A stretch of 64,000 nucleotides of DNA from an uncultured Fibrobacter sp. (GCA_934691725.1 CAKUTF010000009.1:1-64000); one strand, 5' to 3'. Counted from the stretch's first letter, positions 16,192 to 25,320 are shown. Numbers and translations: made by a program. The notes: generated by a model from the letters alone, not told the origin.

Positions 16192-17433
16192 TCAATCGAT
16201 ACGGTAAATTTTGACATCCTTCAAATCAAAACGGTTGATGGATTTTCCCAGATTGAATTCCAGGCGCGCGAAAAGATCGGTTACAAGAGCCTTGTATTCA
16301 AACTCGTAGGATTTCCAGATTGTATCCATGACGACCGTCTTCTGGAACGCTTCGGTCGCATACGTGCTGTAGGATCCCAGGCGAACCGTAAACGATGAAG
16401 GCGTCGAAGCCACCCCCGTAAAGATAAGCTTGTATTTTCGGTTTTCAAGAAGCGGAATGTCCTCGTGAATCAACTGTACGCTGTAATTCTGCGTCCCGCC
16501 GTTTGTCACGCGAACCGTCATCGTGTTTGCAGCGATACTCGTATCGGCAGCGCCTCCGAGCTGCTCCACAAAAATCCAGTCCCTGCCCGATTCAAAGCGT
16601 CCGTTCGACACCCAGTTCGAATCGACAATGTCAAAACTTTCGAGAAGTCCCGGGGCGTAGGAATCATCAAGCGTCCCATCCGAATAGCGGACAATCCGAT
16701 GCTTTGCCGAGAAAGCCGCACCGAACCGTGTCGTAAGCGAATCCCACAGAAGCGCATTGTGCGAAGCGTCGAACCGAACCGTGTCGCCGTCCTTTTCTGC
16801 GCTCGAAAGCGGAAGGTTCCCCGTCCAGGCAGGGACGCAGAAGCGCACCGTCAGGGATATAGCTCCGTTCGAAGCCGAATCCAGCTGGCTTTTCAGGTAG
16901 CGCACTTCCAGAGAATCCAAGCCGGAAAGCGAGAACACGAATGGCACGGAGCTTCCGTTCCAAAGCAAGGATCCGGTCAGTCGGGAGTTTCCATCTACCG
17001 GGGAGAACGTCGCGCCGACCTCTTTTAAAAGTCCCGCATCGTCGATTTCGATATCGCCAAAAGCCGCGTCCCAGGAACTTTCCTCGCCCAAGGAATCCTC
17101 CGCAAAGACAATCTTCATCGGGGAGTCTCCCGAGCGTTCGGGCCAGAGCGTGAGACCATCGGCAAGGTTAAAGCTCACGTAGGTGTAATAGCTCGAATAG
17201 GCGGCCAGCCGGGAAAGAGAAAGGGAAAGCCCGTCGATCCGGACAGGCAAGTCCGAAGAATCCGAGAGGCTTTCGCCCGGAAGTTCGTAATCGACGACAA
17301 AGCGGGCCTTGAACGCATGGGCATAGACCTGCGGATTTCCAATTTCGATTCCCGCACGTTCCGAACTTTCGCAGGCCATCAAGGCAAAAGCGAACAAAAC
17401 GCCGACAGTGAGAAATTTCAAGAACCGCATCAC
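16192..17433 (-). CDS. Lipoprotein with CBM4/9-like C-terminal domain
   Basis: 413 residues. The lipobox FALMAC puts the lipid anchor at about Cys20. A GIEIGNPQV phrase follows, which I associate with Fibrobacter surface lipoproteins. The last ~140 residues have the layout of carbohydrate-binding module families 4/9: SNGRFESGRDW, TNGGTQNYSVQLIHE, LLENRKYKLIFTG, TWKSYEFEY and FDLKDVKI. It therefore probably binds a glycan at the cell surface. Its ATG overlaps the stop of the TIGR02147 gene (17430-17433), so they are translationally coupled. Confidence 0.7.
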   Translation of the reverse strand: MMRFLKFLTVGVLFAFALMACESSERAGIEIGNPQVYAHAFKARFVVDYELPGESLSDSSDLPVRIDGLSLSLSRLAAYSSYYTYVSFNLADGLTLWPERSGDSPMKIVFAEDSLGEESSWDAAFGDIEIDDAGLLKEVGATFSPVDGNSRLTGSLLWNGSSVPFVFSLSGLDSLEVRYLKSQLDSASNGAISLTVRFCVPAWTGNLPLSSAEKDGDTVRFDASHNALLWDSLTTRFGAAFSAKHRIVRYSDGTLDDSYAPGLLESFDIVDSNWVSNGRFESGRDWIFVEQLGGAADTSIAANTMTVRVTNGGTQNYSVQLIHEDIPLLENRKYKLIFTGVASTPSSFTVRLGSYSTYATEAFQKTVVMDTIWKSYEFEYKALVTDLFARLEFNLGKSINRFDLKDVKIYRID

Positions 17434-18281
17434 ATTCCTCGCGTTAAAGGAAACAGCTGGATGTTCACTTGGACAACATCCTCGCCCGTTCCCGCTTCAC
17501 AGGAGAAATCTAATAGTTCTTTTCGCATCAGTTGCAGATGTTTTTTTAGAGAGGGGAAATCTTTCCGCCGAATGGCAAAGGTCACCGCCGAAATGTCGCG
17601 TTTTTCCGCCGGAACGTCTTCAAGAGCATCCTTCGCTGCAGAAAGCATCTGCCGATGGTATTCCTTGACAAGCAAATCGTTCACCTCGTCATCCGTCGTG
17701 ATCAGGTTCTGCGCCTGGCGGTAGCCGTTGGCGGTCCGCGAAAGCAAGCCGAGGGAAGTCAAGAGCTTGAGCGAGTCCGCGGCTTCCGAGGGCGAAATTT
17801 TGTTTCCCAAGCGCCTCGAAATCCATTCCGGAGCGGGGTTGAACCCGGCAAGCTCCGCCATTTCGCGGATAACCGAATGATACCATTCCGTGAAAATCCG
17901 AAACTGGGCGCGGTCCATTTTGTGCAATTTCGATCCCGGAGTCGAACGGACGAGCTTTCCGTAGTAGAAAGCTTTTTCCTTGTCCGTCTGCGCCTGGTTG
18001 AAGAAAACCAGATTTTCAAAATACTGGGCTCGTTCATCGGCAAAACCCAAGCCCTGGATGATTTTCACGACCGTATTCTTCGTGATGTTCCGCTTCCCGT
18101 CCATGACGAGCTTCAGGTGCGCATGGCTCGAAAGCCCGGCCTTTGCGGCAAAGAATCGCAAGCTGAACGCCGGAGACGTCGATTTCTTGTAAGCGTAATA
18201 ATCGTGCAAAAATACACGGTAATTCGTATATTGCAAAATGTCCGGAGCGGACGGTTTCTTTTCTTCTGCACGAGATTCCAT
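17430..18281 (-). CDS. TIGR02147-family protein (putative regulator)
   Basis: 283 residues from ATG 18281. This start is preferred because TATTTT sits 6 bases upstream; a TTG at 18305 is possible. The opening TNYRVFLHDYYAYKK and the following RFFAAKAGLSSHAHLKLVMD block are hallmarks of TIGR02147, a large paralogous family first defined in F. succinogenes. The second block reads as a helix-turn-helix-like region followed by helices. The function is unproven. The overlap with the lipoprotein gene suggests a regulator/surface-protein pair. Confidence 0.8.
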   Translation of the reverse strand: MESRAEEKKPSAPDILQYTNYRVFLHDYYAYKKSTSPAFSLRFFAAKAGLSSHAHLKLVMDGKRNITKNTVVKIIQGLGFADERAQYFENLVFFNQAQTDKEKAFYYGKLVRSTPGSKLHKMDRAQFRIFTEWYHSVIREMAELAGFNPAPEWISRRLGNKISPSEAADSLKLLTSLGLLSRTANGYRQAQNLITTDDEVNDLLVKEYHRQMLSAAKDALEDVPAEKRDISAVTFAIRRKDFPSLKKHLQLMRKELLDFSCEAGTGEDVVQVNIQLFPLTRGM

Positions 18282-18329
18282 ATCTATAAAATAAACGCTC
18301 CCCAAGTTTTTTTGGTCCTCATCTGTATT

Positions 18330-18917
18330 TTAATGTTTACATTCGTAACCGAACCGAGAATTTTCGCCAAAAACAAGCGCCCAGCGGTTGTGGGTCCAAA
18401 ACTTTCCGTGTAAAAATTCCGCATCGACCGCGACACCTTCCTTCCGAAAACCGAGCCTTTTTGCCAGGGCGTTGCTCCGAGCATTTTCCGTCGCGGCGGA
18501 AATCTCGACCCGATGGATTCCCTCCGACCTTAAAAATTCCAGCACGAGTCTTCCCGCATCGAAAGCCAGGCCTTTTCCTTCGAATTCGCTTCCCAGAAAA
18601 TACCCGATCGAAGCGGACCGGTTCCGCGGGTCAATCCACTGCAAGATAAATTCCCCCGCCAAGGCTCCATCTTCCAAGCGTCGGATCCCGAACGCTCCAC
18701 CGTTTCCCATCTTTTGCTGCATATCGTATGCGGCTATCGTAGAAAAAGCGTCCTGCAACGTGAAAAAACTTTCCACCCAGGGAAGCCACCTGCCCAGGGA
18801 ATTTCGCGAAGCGTCCACCAGATATAGAAGCTCTTCCGCATCCGGCTTTTCGAGAAAAGCGAGCGCCACGCGCGATCCCAAAAGAACTTTTTTTTCCGAC
18901 AAAAGGCTATTCGACAT
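18330..18917 (-). CDS. RimJ/RimL-type GNAT acetyltransferase
   Basis: 195 residues from ATG 18917, which overlaps the upstream lipoprotein's stop by 11 bases. The GNAT core shows WIDPRNRSASIGYFLG, the acetyl-CoA-binding loop EFEGKGLAFDAGRLV, and NARSNALAKRLGFRKEGV, all typical of the RimJ/RimL/SpeG branch acting on protein N-termini or small amines. The substrate is unknown. Confidence 0.8.
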   Translation of the reverse strand: MSNSLLSEKKVLLGSRVALAFLEKPDAEELLYLVDASRNSLGRWLPWVESFFTLQDAFSTIAAYDMQQKMGNGGAFGIRRLEDGALAGEFILQWIDPRNRSASIGYFLGSEFEGKGLAFDAGRLVLEFLRSEGIHRVEISAATENARSNALAKRLGFRKEGVAVDAEFLHGKFWTHNRWALVFGENSRFGYECKH

Positions 18918-19326
18918 CGCGCACATAGAAAGCCCGCTGGCACTCCTGGTCGGCAAGCGACTCGCAATCATCGAACTTTTTCCCCGGATAGTAATCACCC
19001 GTCACGCGCGTCAAATGCACAGCGTCCGGAGTCTTCCATTTTTTGGGAAACGCGGAAGTATCCGACAGGTAGATACTGTCGCCAAGCACTCTCCTGCCGT
19101 CCGCATCCACGTCATAAAGGAAAAAGCATCCCTTTCTCGCACAGCGCCCCGAAAACTGGTAGGAAACCTCGCCGTAAATCGTCCGACAAAAGGAAGAAGA
19201 GGCGACCTCGGAAGAAAGCGTACGAAGTTTCGCCACGGAACCTTTCTCGCAAGTTTCAAACGAATCGTCCGAACCGCAGGCAATCAGAGACAAAGAGGCA
19301 CACAAAAGAAGCCACCGCAAAATCAT
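18907..19326 (-). CDS. Small lipoprotein of unknown function
   Basis: 139 residues with signal and lipobox (LSLIAC, lipidated Cys about residue 17). Six further cysteines follow, including GRCARKGC, which could form disulfides in the periplasm. No family recognised. A CATATT box lies 6 bases before the ATG. The 3' end overlaps the acetyltransferase start, so the two share a transcript. Confidence 0.6.
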   Translation of the reverse strand: MILRWLLLCASLSLIACGSDDSFETCEKGSVAKLRTLSSEVASSSFCRTIYGEVSYQFSGRCARKGCFFLYDVDADGRRVLGDSIYLSDTSAFPKKWKTPDAVHLTRVTGDYYPGKKFDDCESLADQECQRAFYVRDVE

Positions 19327-19393
19327 GCTCCAAATATGGCAATTTCCCGTCCGGAAACCGGTTAAAAACTAAAAATCCGCGAAAAATTCACCA

Positions 19394-19428
19394 TAAAAAA
19401 AGCCCCGTTCCGATGAAAGAACGAGACT
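19394..19428 (-). terminator. Intrinsic terminator after tRNA-Leu
   Basis: On the minus strand a 10-bp stem (AGTCTCGTTC with GAACGGGGCT, including G-U pairs) is followed by a run of seven T. It directly follows the tRNA 3' end. Confidence 0.75.
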
Positions 19429-19430
19429 TA

Positions 19431-19514
19431 TGCGGGTGAAAGGACTTGAACCTTCATGTCCTTGCGAACACTAGAACCTGAATCTAGCGCGTATACCAAT
19501 TCCGCCACACCCGC
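19431..19514 (-). tRNA. tRNA-Leu(CAG)
   Basis: 84 bases with a long variable arm, as expected of class II tRNAs. The acceptor GCGGGTG pairs with CACCCGC, with discriminator A. The anticodon stem CTAGA/TCTAG encloses TTCAGGT, giving anticodon CAG. The T arm holds GGTTCAAGTCC. No encoded CCA. Confidence 0.95.
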
Positions 19515-19587
19515 GAGTGTGCATTCCAAATTTTAAAACTTTTGCCGTTTTTGTCAAGGGCTCTTCGAAAAATCGCCACGGTAAAAT

Positions 19588-20301
19588 TCAGCGGAGAAAT
19601 TCCCGAATCCAGGATTCCCGGTGAAGCGTCCACCAGGACCAGTCGTGTTCTCCGCGTTCGTCAAAACGAATCCGGCAAACTTTACCCAACGCCGAACAGA
19701 AACTTTCCATCCAAGGAACGGTTCGGGCCGACGGGTAGAGCCTGTCCGAGCCGCCCTGGAGAAAAGTCCACATCCCCGTGCGAATCTTCGGATCCCTCGC
19801 CAAATTTTTCGCATCCGCGACCGCCGCCAGGTTCGTGCTGACGAGAAGCCGCTTTTGAACGGAACGCTTTCCATAGAGCGTGTAGCCGACAACACCCAAA
19901 CCTCCGTCCGAAACGCCGACAAGCGAAACCGTATCGATTTTCAATTTCCAGCGGGCTTCCAGGGAATCGAGCATCCGATCGACCGCCCCGAGCGGTCCCT
20001 GCGAAAGCCAGTGATTATCCCCGCAAGCGGAAACGCTCAGCACCGCGCTCTCCTTGCCGGCCTTTTCCAAAAAAGGAACGAGAGCCGCTCCCGCCTCGTA
20101 ACCCTTGTCGCATTTCGCGCTCTGCATTCCGCCATGGAACCAGACGAACAGCTGCGGACGGACTATTTTTTTCGGATGCCACACGGCAGAAGGGCTCCCG
20201 AAAGAGCCGAAATTAATTTGTATGGAATCTGAAACGAAAATGCCGGACCCCGCCGAATAGGCAAAGACAGCCGCACAAAAAACGCAGACAAAAAACTTCA
20301 T
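19588..20301 (-). CDS. Exported alpha/beta hydrolase
   Basis: 237 residues from ATG 20301, which overlaps the upstream stop as ATGA and starts a signal peptide (MKFFVCVFCAAVFAYSAGSG). The fold shows LFVWFHGG (oxyanion region), nucleophile elbow GVSDGG (Ser131), a candidate acid at Asp186 (GGSDRLYP) and His219 (GEHDW). It resembles feruloyl/acetyl-esterase or poly-ester hydrolase types of plant-fibre degraders, but substrate cannot be read from sequence. Third gene of an operon with two membrane proteins. Confidence 0.75.
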   Translation of the reverse strand: MKFFVCVFCAAVFAYSAGSGIFVSDSIQINFGSFGSPSAVWHPKKIVRPQLFVWFHGGMQSAKCDKGYEAGAALVPFLEKAGKESAVLSVSACGDNHWLSQGPLGAVDRMLDSLEARWKLKIDTVSLVGVSDGGLGVVGYTLYGKRSVQKRLLVSTNLAAVADAKNLARDPKIRTGMWTFLQGGSDRLYPSARTVPWMESFCSALGKVCRIRFDERGEHDWSWWTLHRESWIREFLR

Positions 20302-20804
20302 CGCCTGCGCCTCAAGGCTCTTCGCAGCGCAAGAAACGCCGCACCGAGCAGAACGACATCCGCGATACCCGACCACATCATCGCCCGCAGCTGGAAAGCG
20401 CGGATTTTCGAAGCGTCCAGTTCGCCGTCATTTCCGGCAAGGCCTGTCACAATCCATTCTCGCGGAGAAATCCGAATTCCCCGGACTTCGATCGGCGCGG
20501 GCATTCCCGTTTCCGACCAGAACGAAATCCATTCCCCGAGAATCGCCTCCTGTTCGGATGGCAGGGAAAGCGTAAATACCGCTTCCCGGTCTTCGTTCAG
20601 GTAAAAGAACGTCCTGTCGAAAAGCGGAATCCCCGTCCCATGCCATCCCCGCGGAAAAGCGACCGAGGATATCTTCCCGTAGAACAGGTCCTCTTCGCCC
20701 GCAATGCTCTTGTAAAAGGGAAGCGTCTGCAAAAAGAGATACGAAGCCAAAAAGCAAAGGAACGCAGCGACAGACAAAAAGAGAAAACGCACGGAACGGG
20801 ACAT
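20298..20804 (-). CDS. Two-helix membrane protein, unknown
   Basis: 168 residues from ATG 20804, one base after the previous gene's stop. An N-terminal helix (FLFLSVAAFLCFLASYLFL) and a C-terminal helix (MMWSGIADVVLLGAAFLAL) enclose about 110 extracytoplasmic residues. The tail is RRALRRRR, which fits a cytoplasmic end. No family recognised. It sits between a similar-topology protein and the hydrolase. Confidence 0.55.
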   Translation of the reverse strand: MSRSVRFLFLSVAAFLCFLASYLFLQTLPFYKSIAGEEDLFYGKISSVAFPRGWHGTGIPLFDRTFFYLNEDREAVFTLSLPSEQEAILGEWISFWSETGMPAPIEVRGIRISPREWIVTGLAGNDGELDASKIRAFQLRAMMWSGIADVVLLGAAFLALRRALRRRR

Positions 20805-20805
20805 C

Positions 20806-21594
20806 TTACTTCCTCGAACGGATGACAAAGAAGAGGGTGAACAAAAGCAGGATGATGGATACCAGATAGAAAACCTGCTGGATCCAGAACTTGGCCTCCC
20901 GATTTTCAAGGGAGCGCATTTTGAACTTTTGCAAGAGGTTTTCGCAACGGACCAGGGTTTCATCGTTGCTTATCCGAATCCAGAGAGACGAAAGGTTCGC
21001 ATTTTCCTGCAAGGATTTTTGGAAACGTTCCCCGAAAGGCTCCGGGAGTTGCGCAAGACGCTCCCTGTCCACACTCACGACAAATCCCATCCGCGCAGAA
21101 TCCATTGTCCGCACAAGAGGTTCCGCAAGCGAAGCGTCAAGGCGATTCAGCTCCCTCGAAAGAAGCCGCGCGCTGTCCAGCCAGACCGAACGTGCCGGGA
21201 CATAACGCCTAATCGAAGCGACCCAGCCGAGGACCGCCGTTTCGAATTCGGAAAAATCGCGCTCCGGCGGCATCCAGCCGATCGAACGGGCCTTCTCCGA
21301 GGCGGCATAGACGGCAACCGCATTTTCCCGCAAGCTGCGCAGAGAACTCATCAAGACGGAAGTATCTTCCGAAAAGACCCGAACCCGTTCCATCCGCTGC
21401 ATCACGCGAGAAGCAAAAAACTTGTATTCGGAAAGGGTTTCCACATAGCGTCCATAGACTTCCTCCTGGTTTTTCTGCGAAAAATAGAAGAGAACGGTCA
21501 AGGCGAGCGTCAAGAGAAGAACGCCCCAGGCAAGAGGCGTATTGATCCGGCTTTTCAGGATTTCTTGAATCGACTGGAATTTTTTCGAATCCAT
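20806..21594 (-). CDS. Two-helix membrane protein with helical periplasmic domain
   Basis: 262 residues with helices near residues 22-40 and 238-258, and about 195 residues between them that are rich in charged heptad-like helix. The topology resembles sensor or chemoreceptor input domains but no HAMP, kinase or signalling module follows. First gene of a three-gene operon. A TAATTT box lies 6 bases before its ATG and the divergent MORN gene begins only 33 bases away. Confidence 0.55.
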   Translation of the reverse strand: MDSKKFQSIQEILKSRINTPLAWGVLLLTLALTVLFYFSQKNQEEVYGRYVETLSEYKFFASRVMQRMERVRVFSEDTSVLMSSLRSLRENAVAVYAASEKARSIGWMPPERDFSEFETAVLGWVASIRRYVPARSVWLDSARLLSRELNRLDASLAEPLVRTMDSARMGFVVSVDRERLAQLPEPFGERFQKSLQENANLSSLWIRISNDETLVRCENLLQKFKMRSLENREAKFWIQQVFYLVSIILLLFTLFFVIRSRK

Positions 21595-21627
21595 GCTAGG
21601 AAATTACCTTTTTTCTAAGTTGTGAAC
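21595..21627. promoter_or_regulatory. 33-bp divergent promoter region
   Basis: TAATTT on the minus strand (21601-21606) lies 6 bases before ATG 21594. TAAGTT on the plus strand (21616-21621) lies 6 bases before ATG 21628. The two -10-like boxes are interleaved, so each promoter's upstream part must lie inside the opposite gene. Confidence 0.45.
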
Positions 21628-22719
21628 ATGTCCAAACTCCAAAAATTCGCATTTTTTACGCTTTGCGTCGCTGCGCTCATCGCCTGCCAGGAAGACGATA
21701 TCCGCGAAACGACGCATTACAACGGCATCCGCAAAACCCGCGTCGCTTACCGAAACGGCAAGCCGGACGGAGAATTTAAACGCTGGACATCGCACGGAGA
21801 CCTGGCGGAATCAGGCCTTTACAAAAACGGGAAACGCGAAGGGGAATGGACGGAATGGTTTTCAAACGGCAAGGTCCAGGCCAGAGGATTTTACCGGAAC
21901 GGCAACAAGGACGGGCGATGGAAAACGTCTTTCTTTGACGGAAAGCCCGCCGCAGAACAGGATTTTCAAAACGGCGAACCGGTCGGCACCTGGGTAGAAT
22001 TTCACGCCAACGGGAACATCAAGGAAAGAAATTCCTGCTTTCCCCGAAACGCCGATGGCATGCGCGAAACTTTCGCGGCAAACGGAAAGAAGGTTCACTC
22101 GGAACATTGCCGGAACGGGATTCTAGAAGGCGCCGTGGAGACTTTCTATCCGGGCGGCTCGCTCGAATCGCGCTCCGAATACCGTGCGGGAAAACTTCAC
22201 GGCAAGTCGGAACTTTTCCGAGCGACGGGAGAACTCTGGAAACTTTCCTTCTACAGGAAAAACATCCGCGACTCTGTCTGGACATACTTCGCAAAAGACG
22301 GCAGCATCGAAAGGCAGAGCGTTTTCGTAAACGGAAACGGCATCGCCTACGGGGAAATCGGCGAGGACGGCATCGACGCCGAAACGACATTTGTCGATAA
22401 CAAGATCCAGGACACGTTGCGCTACATGCTTCCCGGACACACGCTCCGCTACGCGGAAGTCTGGGAAAACGGCGAAAAGCGGAAGCTGGTTTCCTTTTAC
22501 GATTCGTCGGGAACCCTCGCCAGCGAAGGGAACTTTCAAGACGGGAAACCCGACGGTTCCTGGCGAAACTGGTACCCGGACGGCACGCTCAAGGACAGCC
22601 TCTTCTACAAGGACGGCGAACCTTTCGGCGAGCAGCTGCACTACGACCCCGCAGGAAAGCTCTACATGCGCAAGGTCCAACATGGGAAGAGCGGACCGAT
22701 GCTGGTGGGGTTTGAGTAG
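21628..22719 (+). CDS. MORN-repeat (YwqK-like) lipoprotein
   Basis: 363 residues. Lipobox AALIAC. The rest is a chain of about a dozen MORN-type repeats, for example YKNGKREGEWTEWFSNGKV, FYRNGNKDGRWKTSFFDGK and FQDGKPDGSWRNWYPDGTL. These repeats form beta-hairpin ladders used in binding. Databases often call such proteins 'YwqK antitoxin', but nothing here supports a toxin-antitoxin role. ATG 21628 is chosen over GTG 21622 because it begins the signal peptide. Confidence 0.85.
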   Translation: MSKLQKFAFFTLCVAALIACQEDDIRETTHYNGIRKTRVAYRNGKPDGEFKRWTSHGDLAESGLYKNGKREGEWTEWFSNGKVQARGFYRNGNKDGRWKTSFFDGKPAAEQDFQNGEPVGTWVEFHANGNIKERNSCFPRNADGMRETFAANGKKVHSEHCRNGILEGAVETFYPGGSLESRSEYRAGKLHGKSELFRATGELWKLSFYRKNIRDSVWTYFAKDGSIERQSVFVNGNGIAYGEIGEDGIDAETTFVDNKIQDTLRYMLPGHTLRYAEVWENGEKRKLVSFYDSSGTLASEGNFQDGKPDGSWRNWYPDGTLKDSLFYKDGEPFGEQLHYDPAGKLYMRKVQHGKSGPMLVGFE

Positions 22720-22766
22720 GGGGATGGGGAAATCTATTTTAAAATTTCTACCTTATTTGCCATCCT

Positions 22767-24209
22767 ATGTCTGACTTAAAAAATAAAACCGTCACCGGCA
22801 TGATTTGGAGTGCCGTAGAGCGATTCTCCACCCAAGGAGTCCAGTTTCTATTTGGAGTCGTCCTCGCAAGACTGCTTACGCCCGCAGATTACGGTGTCAT
22901 CGCCATGCTCACGATTTTCTTGATGGTAAGCCAAACCTTTATTGACAGCGGTTTTGGCAACGCTCTCATCCGAAAAATCGACCGAACGGAAAAAGACAAA
23001 TCAACCGTGTTTTTTTTCAATATTTTCATGGCGCTTATCTGTTATGCGATTATCTTTTTTACTGCTCCGTTTATCGCTGTTTTTTATGGAATGCCCGAAT
23101 TGTCATTAATTTTAAGAGTTCTCGCCTTGCGCCTGATCATCCAATCATTCAGTACGATTCAAACGATAAACCTAACCATCCAATTAAATTTTAAAAAACA
23201 AGCAAAAATATCATTATCCTCCGCAATTTTATCAGGATTCTTCGGCATCTATTTTGCCTATAACGGCTATGGCGTATGGGCACTTGTCTATCAAGCGCTT
23301 TTCGGGACGACACTTTCCGCCATCCTCTATTGGAGCATCGCAAAATGGCGCCCTACAAGTTTTTTTTCAAAAGATTCCTTTCGCTATCTCTTCGGTTATG
23401 GCTCCAAACTGTTAGCCTCTGGACTACTCGATACAATCTATAGCAACATCTATCCTCTTGTCATTGGAAAGTTTTACGCGCCAGCCCAACTGGGAGGTTT
23501 TTCCAAAGCACAAAGTTTTGCAGCTTTTCCCTCATCAAATGTCACAGGAATACTACAACGAGTTTCATTTCCCGTTCTCAGCGCCATGCAAAAAGATCAA
23601 GAACGGCTGCGGAACGGCTATCTAAAATTCATTGATGCGGCAACACTTCTCATCTTCCCTCTCATGATGGGCCTGCTTGCGCTATCAAAACCGTTAACGC
23701 TTTTCTTTCTCACCGACAAATGGTCCGGTATGATAATTCTACTGCAACTACTGTGCCTATCCATGATGTGGTACCCCGTCCACGCCATCAATCTAAACCT
23801 GTTACAAGTCCTCGGAAGATCCGATCTTTTCTTGAAACTTGAAATCATCAAAAAAATTCTCGGTGTAGGCGTCTTATGCGCAACACTTCCTTTTGGGCTG
23901 GTTACGATGTGTATCGGGAAAATTTTTTCCGCATGGATATGCCTTTTCATCAACACTTATTATTCCGGAAAATTTTTACATGCCGGATTTGCTGTCCAAA
24001 TGAAATTCTTACTGCCGACATTTTTTAATTCACTTATCATGGCGGCCATTATTTTAGGAATTAACGCATTATTGCCCGAAAGCGAGCACCTATTACAGCT
24101 CGGAATTGGTTTTTGCATCGGAATTATTTATTATTTTGGTTCAAACTATCTATTCAACAGGGAAAAAATTTTAGAATTGAAAACCGTGTTCAAGAGAAAG
24201 CAACAATGA
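22767..24209 (+). CDS. Wzx-type polysaccharide flippase
   Basis: 480 residues and 12-14 membrane helices of the MOP/polysaccharide-transport superfamily, WzxC branch (ARLLTPADYGVIAML, IDSGFGNALIRK). It flips undecaprenyl-linked repeat units across the inner membrane. First gene of the plus-strand arm. TACCTT lies at 22749-22754. AT content rises sharply from here. The next start overlaps its stop (ATGA at 24206-24209). Confidence 0.9.
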   Translation: MSDLKNKTVTGMIWSAVERFSTQGVQFLFGVVLARLLTPADYGVIAMLTIFLMVSQTFIDSGFGNALIRKIDRTEKDKSTVFFFNIFMALICYAIIFFTAPFIAVFYGMPELSLILRVLALRLIIQSFSTIQTINLTIQLNFKKQAKISLSSAILSGFFGIYFAYNGYGVWALVYQALFGTTLSAILYWSIAKWRPTSFFSKDSFRYLFGYGSKLLASGLLDTIYSNIYPLVIGKFYAPAQLGGFSKAQSFAAFPSSNVTGILQRVSFPVLSAMQKDQERLRNGYLKFIDAATLLIFPLMMGLLALSKPLTLFFLTDKWSGMIILLQLLCLSMMWYPVHAINLNLLQVLGRSDLFLKLEIIKKILGVGVLCATLPFGLVTMCIGKIFSAWICLFINTYYSGKFLHAGFAVQMKFLLPTFFNSLIMAAIILGINALLPESEHLLQLGIGFCIGIIYYFGSNYLFNREKILELKTVFKRKQQ

Positions 24210-25315
24210 ACGAAAAACCGATTACCGTCACATCGCCCCTTCTTCCCAAATTGGACGACTTCATTCCGATGCTTCAAGACATCTGGAACCGTAAATGGCT
24301 CACCAACAACGGTTTCTATCACAAGAAATTAGAAAAAGCCTTGGCCGAATACCTTGGCGTTAAATATATCAGCCTTTTTACCAACGGAACGCTCCCGCTC
24401 ATCACGGCACTCCAAGCACTCCACATTACAGGCGAGGTCATTACAACCCCTTACAGCTTCGTCGCAACGACGCATTCCATCTGGTGGAACGGTCTCAAGC
24501 CTGTATTCGTCGATGTAGAAGAATCTACAGGAAATATTGATCCCGAAAAAATCGAAGAAGCGATTACGCCACATACAACAGCCATTATGCCCGTGCATGT
24601 TTACGGCACTCCATGCAACATCAAGCGCATCCAGGAAATCGCAGACATTTACGGTCTCAAGGTCATTTACGATGCCGCACACGCATTTGGAGTTTCCCTA
24701 AACGGCTCTTCGCTATTGAATGCAGGCGACATGAGCACACTCAGCTTTCATGCGACAAAGGTTTACAACACCGTAGAAGGCGGTGCCTTAATCTGTCACG
24801 ATGAAGCGACAAAAAAACGTATCGATTATCTAAAGAATTTCGGTTTCGCCAACGAAACGACGGTGGTAGCGCCCGGAATCAATAGCAAGATGGATGAGAT
24901 TCGTGCCGCGTACGGTCTCTTGAATCTACAACAGGTAAACGACGCCATTGCAAAGCGAAAACTCATAGCCGCCAAATACAACGAAGCGTTAAAAAATGTT
25001 CCCGGCATCCGAGTTCTTGAAGAGTATGAAGGTATTCAGCGAAATTATTCCTACTATCCCATTTTCATCGATGAAAATGTTTACGGAAAAAGTCGCGACG
25101 CTCTTTATGCAGAACTACAAGAACACAACATTTTTGGCCGTCGTTATTTCTACCCGTTAATCAGCACATTCAGCGCCTACAAAGGCCTCGAATCAGCCAA
25201 CCCGAAGAATCTGCCCACAGCCCACAAACTGGCCGACCAGGTTCTTTGTCTTCCCATGTTCGCCGACCTGGATGGAGAAAGCGTCGAACGTATCATTGAT
25301 ATAGTAGCAAAGTAA
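24206..25315 (+). CDS. DegT/DnrJ/EryC1-type sugar aminotransferase
   Basis: 369 residues from ATG 24206. PLP-enzyme landmarks are FTNGTLPLITAL, VIYDAAHAFGV, and the Schiff-base lysine in FHATKVYNTVEGGAL. The 'HATK..NT.EGG' form is shared with VioA/FdtB-like transaminases that make 4-amino or 3-amino dideoxyhexoses from nucleotide-keto sugars. No dehydratase making the keto sugar is encoded beside it unless the SDR at 27.95 kb serves. Confidence 0.9.
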   Translation: MNEKPITVTSPLLPKLDDFIPMLQDIWNRKWLTNNGFYHKKLEKALAEYLGVKYISLFTNGTLPLITALQALHITGEVITTPYSFVATTHSIWWNGLKPVFVDVEESTGNIDPEKIEEAITPHTTAIMPVHVYGTPCNIKRIQEIADIYGLKVIYDAAHAFGVSLNGSSLLNAGDMSTLSFHATKVYNTVEGGALICHDEATKKRIDYLKNFGFANETTVVAPGINSKMDEIRAAYGLLNLQQVNDAIAKRKLIAAKYNEALKNVPGIRVLEEYEGIQRNYSYYPIFIDENVYGKSRDALYAELQEHNIFGRRYFYPLISTFSAYKGLESANPKNLPTAHKLADQVLCLPMFADLDGESVERIIDIVAK

Positions 25316-25320
25316 AACAT

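Noticed and set aside
21628..22719. YwqK antitoxin with a partner toxin
   Set aside because: The name is a database habit for MORN repeats; a lipobox and no toxin neighbour speak against it.
22720..22766. JUMPStart/ops element before the polysaccharide operon
   Set aside because: The 47-base spacer contains no ops-like GGCGGTAGC motif.
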